Source of the DNA: an uncultured Clostridia bacterium
GTDB lineage: Bacteria; Bacillota; Clostridia; Oscillospirales; Oscillospiraceae
Assembly (NCBI GenBank): GCA_946011705.1
Contig: CAMGCA010000136.1
Span: 1 to 6,024 of the forward strand
DNA: 6,024 nt
Reading direction: 5' to 3'
Positions 5,805 to 6,024 of this stretch are shown piece by piece. Made by a program: the position numbers and the translations under genes. Below the pieces are notes generated by a model. The model was given only the letters and a program-made list of their open reading frames with translations, was not told the DNA's origin and did no database searches. Numbering within the stretch: position 1 is the stretch's first letter; each line of letters opens with the position of its first letter.

Positions 5805-6021
5805 TACATCCTTTGGGCCCCTCGACCATAGGACGCTCTGAAAAAAGTCTCCGCAGGGGCGGCCAAAGGCCGCCCGCAGCATTGGACGCAGAACGTATTC
5901 CGTTTTGACGGAAAAGCTCAAAATATCGAGATATTCGGGCGTCCAATGAGCGCCCCTACGGTAATATTCGGCAGATTCCATTTTCTCACAGCGGTTGTGG
6001 TCGAGGGGCCCAAAGGATGTA
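5805..6021. repeat. 217-bp fold-back (MITE-like) intergenic repeat with 24-bp inverted ends
   Basis: Positions 5805-5828 and 5998-6021 are exact reverse complements over 24 bp (core CTTTGGGCCCCTCGACC). More inverted pairs nest inside: 5835-5846 with 5981-5992 (10 of 12), AGGGGCG at 5855-5861 with 5951-5957, and CATTGGACGC at 5880-5889 with 5939-5948. A local hairpin, GGGCGGCC-AAA-GGCCGCCC, sits at 5857-5875. The element is thus one long imperfect palindrome. Short frames across it on both strands lack ribosome binding sites and follow the repeat, so I treat them as non-coding. No transposase is visible. The 'CAATG...CGCCCCTACGG' motif resembles intergenic repeats I recall from Oscillospirales genomes. 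Confidence 0.7.
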
Positions 6022-6024
6022 GGA

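Noticed and set aside
5235..5831. Plus-strand open frame of about 198 codons
   Set aside because: It is the shadow of the RluA-family gene, and its end runs into the fold-back repeat.
5692..5981. Two short minus-strand frames over the right end
   Set aside because: They run through the inverted repeat, have no Shine-Dalgarno sequence and overlap the RluA start. They are best explained as chance frames in a repeat.

Overview
The window looks like chromosomal DNA from a Gram-positive anaerobe, most likely a gut clostridium of the Oscillospirales type. This is inferred from GC-rich coding DNA with AT-rich intergenic gaps, GGAGG-type ribosome binding sites, a mix of ATG, GTG and TTG starts, and fold-back intergenic repeats. 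No rRNA, tRNA, CRISPR array or transposase gene was found.

Layout. A Crp/Fnr-type regulator (92-787, +) faces a minus-strand block and its 3' end overlaps that block by 19 bp. Read in the direction of transcription, the block runs from an 85-residue protein of unknown function (3710-3453), to a chimeric reading frame (3418-2786), to a truncated radical SAM gene (2861-1986), to an intact AMP-forming acyl-CoA ligase-like gene (1989-769). Upstream of it, past a good Rho-independent terminator (3816-3858), lies a second minus-strand unit: an intact RluA-family pseudouridine synthase (5708-4836) and a TylF/MycF-like O-methyltransferase gene overlapping it by one base (4836-3884). The right end (5709-6024) has no gene and holds a 217-bp fold-back repeat.

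Main point. The block 3427-769 looks like the collapsed remnant of a larger operon. The chimeric frame begins with about 46 residues of the [2Fe-2S] domain that starts molybdenum hydroxylases (aldehyde oxidoreductase/xanthine dehydrogenase family). It breaks off inside the cluster-binding motif and passes in frame into a class I SAM methyltransferase. That gene then meets, out of frame, the middle of a radical SAM protein that has lost its CxxxCxxC cluster motif. From memory, a molybdenum hydroxylase, a methyltransferase, a radical SAM (seleno)protein and an AMP-dependent ligase occur together in the Desulfovibrio DVU_1551-1559-like (Trs) gene neighbourhood. Two internal deletions in such an operon would give exactly this arrangement. 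The TylF-like gene is also broken, by a one-base loss in a G run and by an in-frame amber codon. The region is therefore either decaying or carries assembly or sequencing errors. Reads or related genomes would decide.
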